Below, piece by piece: positions 61,661-64,000 of a DNA stretch of 64,000 nucleotides. This stretch comes from Verrucomicrobiota bacterium. Its GTDB lineage: Bacteria; Chlamydiota; Chlamydiia; Chlamydiales; Rhabdochlamydiaceae. Positions within the stretch are counted from its first letter, which is position 1. Every line of letters starts with the position of its first letter. Below the pieces are notes generated by a model. It had not been told where the DNA came from. It made no database searches and was given only the letters and a program-made list of their open reading frames with translations. The DNA lies in the NCBI GenBank assembly GCA_018240065.1, contig JAFEGH010000013.1:17143-81142 (forward strand), written 5' to 3'. The position numbers were made by a program, and so were the translations under genes.

Positions 61661-62117
61661 AGATTCTATATCCCCTTTGTTTTGCGACTGCCCTTCACAT
61701 AAAATTGGGAAATGAGCAGCTTTGTCGCGTTCATGATAGCCTCTGCATCAATTCTGCAACACAAACCAGGAAAAGGAATAGACTTTTTTTTCCAAGACTA
61801 TACATCGACAAATGGCCATCACATGAGGATCTCATTTAGATGCTTAAAGACAATTTGGGGACTGACACTTAAGGAACCTTAAATTAAACCTGGCCGTAAA
61901 GCCCGACGCTTCAAGATACGAAAAAACACAAAAATTTCCGATGCAATTACAAAATAGAAGAGACGTGCCCCCTCGCGCCGCTTCTTGCGGCTACGGGGGC
62001 TCGGGTAGTTTTGCATCCGCATAACTTCACCCGAGACTCTTGGCTTGCCTGCCCCCAAAATAAAATAAAAACCGCTGACGCGGGTTCACTACCCGAAAGT
62101 CTTTGACTTCCATGCAC
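61661..62117. other. Intergenic region with a degenerate repeat copy
   Basis: 457 bp upstream of the unknown exported gene and downstream of the F-box-like gene (both on the minus strand). The main content is the degenerate copy of the 180-bp repeat at 61961-62090. No other gene or RNA was recognised. Confidence 0.5.
61961..62090. repeat. Degenerate single copy of the 180-bp structured repeat
   Basis: From gtgccccctcgcgccgcttc to gctgacgcgggttca it matches the tandem unit at 63791-63933, but lacks about 25 bases around the third hairpin. Both flanks of the F-box-like gene thus carry this repeat. Confidence 0.65.
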
Positions 62118-63143
62118 TTATTCCGCAGGGATGACAGGTAATGCCCCGCCGAATTCGTCGGGGTAGTCACAACTGTCCGGTACAACGCCATGAAAGTAGT
62201 CGCTGATGCTACTGTCAATGCAAACACCTTCATCAGGGACGAAACCTCCAAGAGCGACTGGCACAGACTCGTTGTCAGATATAAAATAATCGGAAGTGTT
62301 CGCAAGAGTATAATCATATTCGGCAGTTGGGACATAAGCACATGTGTTTTGTTTACGAATATCAAAACCGCAAGAAATCAATTGCGTAAGCGCCCCAGCA
62401 AGAGGAAATAATTCTCTTTGTTCAGCCCATGTCTTTTCTCGACTTTCCTTTGAAATTTCGCGCCCAATGAACTCGAAGTCCGAATTCTCTAAGCATATTC
62501 TACATTGTCTGTACACATTGTCATTTACCCACTTAATAACTTTGTTTCCTTTGCCATTAATAGGATGAGCAAAAAGCATTATAGCGTTGGAAATGGACAT
62601 GCCGAACTTGATTTGGCATTCAGGTTGGATTTCGAATCTGGGTCTTTTTGCTGGTGGTTCTGATTCTGGGTCTGGGCTTTCGATTCTTAAATTGCTAGTG
62701 CTCTCATCGTAAATCGCTTTCTCTCCTTTACCCAACGTCCTTATGACAGCCTCAAAGCGGGCAACAGCCCGAAATGTTTCACACTTCTTTTTCTTAGGGT
62801 TTTGAGCATCTGATTTCCATAACTCGTCAATTTGATATACTGTAACCATCGGGTTTCCAACAGGCTCTCCGAGATTTTGCCTATAATCGTTTTTAAAGGC
62901 ATCCAAGTAGGCTCCAGTCAGCGATAATACCACATAATTCCGGATAGGCCTCTTGTTCTCCACATTTTCATCGACCTGAGCGAGCCCTGCTCCAACGGTC
63001 CACTTTTTAATGGTTTCTGTTATCCCAAGGAGCCATCCCTTGTTTGCGATTGAAGCATTGCAAAGCGCCTTGCCTTCTAGAAATTGTAACATACGCCCAA
63101 ACGAATCGTGATCGGGAAAAGGATGAAAAATTGACATAGCCAT
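62118..63143 (-). CDS. Unknown protein with F-box-like start and NLS-like motif
   Basis: 341 residues, no signal peptide, no clear family. Residues 7-47 (HPFPDHDSFGRMLQFLEGK, then ALCNASIANKGWLLGITETI) follow the F-box plan (P...IL.FL.gk.Lc.as...K.W) loosely. NPKKKKCE (115-122) and PPAKRPRF (163-170) are basic clusters like nuclear localisation signals; the latter resembles the c-Myc type. CRICLENSDF may be a Cys pair. The C-terminus is acidic. A secreted host-nucleus protein is possible. It lies between repeat copies. Confidence 0.6.
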   Translation of the reverse strand: MAMSIFHPFPDHDSFGRMLQFLEGKALCNASIANKGWLLGITETIKKWTVGAGLAQVDENVENKRPIRNYVVLSLTGAYLDAFKNDYRQNLGEPVGNPMVTVYQIDELWKSDAQNPKKKKCETFRAVARFEAVIRTLGKGEKAIYDESTSNLRIESPDPESEPPAKRPRFEIQPECQIKFGMSISNAIMLFAHPINGKGNKVIKWVNDNVYRQCRICLENSDFEFIGREISKESREKTWAEQRELFPLAGALTQLISCGFDIRKQNTCAYVPTAEYDYTLANTSDYFISDNESVPVALGGFVPDEGVCIDSSISDYFHGVVPDSCDYPDEFGGALPVIPAE

Positions 63144-63625
63144 AATTAAAACCTTTGCTCACATTAATTAAGTTAAAAAGCATAATCAAACAAATGATTA
63201 ACTCCAATCTTTTTTAGATACAGAATTGCAATGTCGCTAGATAGCTAAATATTTTATAAATGGCAGAGTTCTAATCTATTACTTGTTCTATGCTCTGTGC
63301 GAGTAGGTTTCGACGATTTATACTGACTGCGACTTTGCGAAATCAATCTTCTTCGCTCACCCCGCCAACCGGCGGTTCTGAGGAAGCGCAGCGCTACAAA
63401 ATCGGTTCATCAAGGATTAATCTCAGCATTGGGCTTAGGTCTACCATTTCTTTCATAAAAAATAACCAGCTTTAGCTATTTAAGGAACATTGACAGTCTA
63501 GTACACTGCCATGCCCATGCTTTCAGTCCGAATTTTTCGAAAATAGCAAGCAACTCGTGCTTTCCAAACTTGAAATAAGCTTATCTAACGAGACAAAGGG
63601 CTGGATATGTGATAAAAACCTAAGC
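63144..63625. other. Intergenic region, no gene seen
   Basis: 482 bp upstream of the F-box-like gene, with no supported gene or RNA. A short 5-bp hairpin (ccgcc/ggcgg near 63363) is the only structure noted. Confidence 0.4.
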
Positions 63626-64000
63626 TGCTTGAAGCAGCTACGGGGGCTCGGGTAGTTTTGCATCCGCAAAACTTCACCCGAGACTCTCGTCACACACGCA
63701 AGCCAAACTATTGGCTTGCTCGCCCCCAATAAAAAAACCCGCTGACGCGGGTTCATTGATAGGAATATTCTTGTAGAAAGAAACGATCGGTGTGCCCCCT
63801 CGCGCCGCTTCTTGCGGCTACGGGGGCTCGGGTAGTTTTGCATCCGCAAAACTTCACCCAAGACTCTCGTCACACACGCAAGCCAAACTATTGGCTTGCT
63901 CGCCCCCAATAAAAAAACCCGCTGACGCGGGTTCATTGATAGGAATATTCTTCTAGAAAGAAACGATCGGTGTGCCCCCTCGCGCCGCTTCTTGCGGCTA
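63626..64000. repeat. Tandem 180-bp repeat with several hairpins, running off the window
   Basis: The unit repeats with an exact period of 180 bases (ggtagttttg at 63651 and 63831; aaacgatcgg at 63781 and 63961). Each unit can fold into four hairpins: gccgc/gcggc nested in ccccc/ggggg; gttttgc/gcaaaac; gcaagccaa/ttggcttgc; aacccgc/gcgggtt. In the first unit the first stem reads gctgc/gcagc in place of gccgc/gcggc, so pairing is kept. Copies differ by very few bases. The array continues beyond 64000. Confidence 0.8.

Noticed and set aside
62027..62365. Minus-strand frame overlapping the F-box-like gene
   Set aside because: Overlaps the longer supported frame and ends in the repeat hairpin; composition is not protein-like.
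63523..63936. A 137-residue minus-strand frame made of 60-residue repeats across the 180-bp array
   Set aside because: 180 is divisible by three, so any open frame repeats; the frame follows hairpin arms, lacks a ribosome binding site and resembles no protein.
63626..64000. CRISPR array
   Set aside because: Unit is 180 bp in direct tandem with no unique spacers and no cas genes nearby.

Overview
The window looks like chromosomal DNA of an environmental chlamydia (phylum Chlamydiota, most like the Waddlia/Criblamydia/Parachlamydia side). The evidence is family content: a stand-alone SWIB protein with a Lys/Ala-rich tail (56328-56654), an H1/Hc2-like basic protein (59150-59635), a DUF2608 HAD phosphatase, an internalin-like LRR family and host-mimicry proteins. 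The order is an inference from gene content only. No rRNA, tRNA, CRISPR array or intact insertion sequence was recognised.

Layout. 1-19749: housekeeping and transport genes (cyclase fragment, adk, carboxylate-amine ligase, Nudix, MsrQ-like, two MFS carriers, GH63, DMT carrier, msrA, tspO, def), a PARG-like protein, an alarmone hydrolase, a Nudix pair, a quinone oxidoreductase and an SDR. 19879-23552: an island of Sec-exported transferases (three SAM-methyltransferase-like proteins and a GT90 glycosyltransferase). 23570-34747: DoxX, exported uracil phosphoribosyltransferase, MFS, exported FAD-type protein, ABC-F, a haem-oxygenase-like protein, an Inc-like membrane protein, an exported phosphotransferase and a long GT5 glycogen-synthase-like protein. 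35236-40105: four tandem LRR paralogues on the minus strand. 40585-56654: DUF488, small membrane proteins, a P3A-type proton ATPase, a beta-barrel, two His-rich lipoproteins, Dus, GNAT, HAD, hemB, a Mut7-C protein, YbaK, a flavoprotein, Uup, an exported HD hydrolase and SWIB. 56824-64000: lineage-specific and decaying genes, an H1-like protein, an exported GT8-like transferase, an F-box/NLS-like protein, and a structured 180-bp tandem repeat that runs off the window.

Three themes stand out. First, many enzymes that are normally cytosolic (adenylate kinase, uracil phosphoribosyltransferase, Nudix, peptide deformylase, HD dNTPase-like, small-molecule kinase, methyl- and glycosyltransferases) carry an N-terminal Sec signal or signal-like extension. 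This suggests a set of enzymes working outside the bacterial cytoplasm, in the periplasm, the inclusion or the host cell. Second, several proteins resemble eukaryotic functions and may be effectors: PARG-like, haem-oxygenase-like with an altered active site, GT90/POGLUT-like, LRR, SWIB/H1, and a protein with F-box-like and NLS-like segments. Third, there is non-coding structure: a palindromic repeat that recurs upstream of genes, a hairpin that buries the ribosome binding site of a Nudix gene followed by a T7 tract that breaks its signal peptide, and a multi-hairpin 180-bp tandem repeat with a compensatory stem change.
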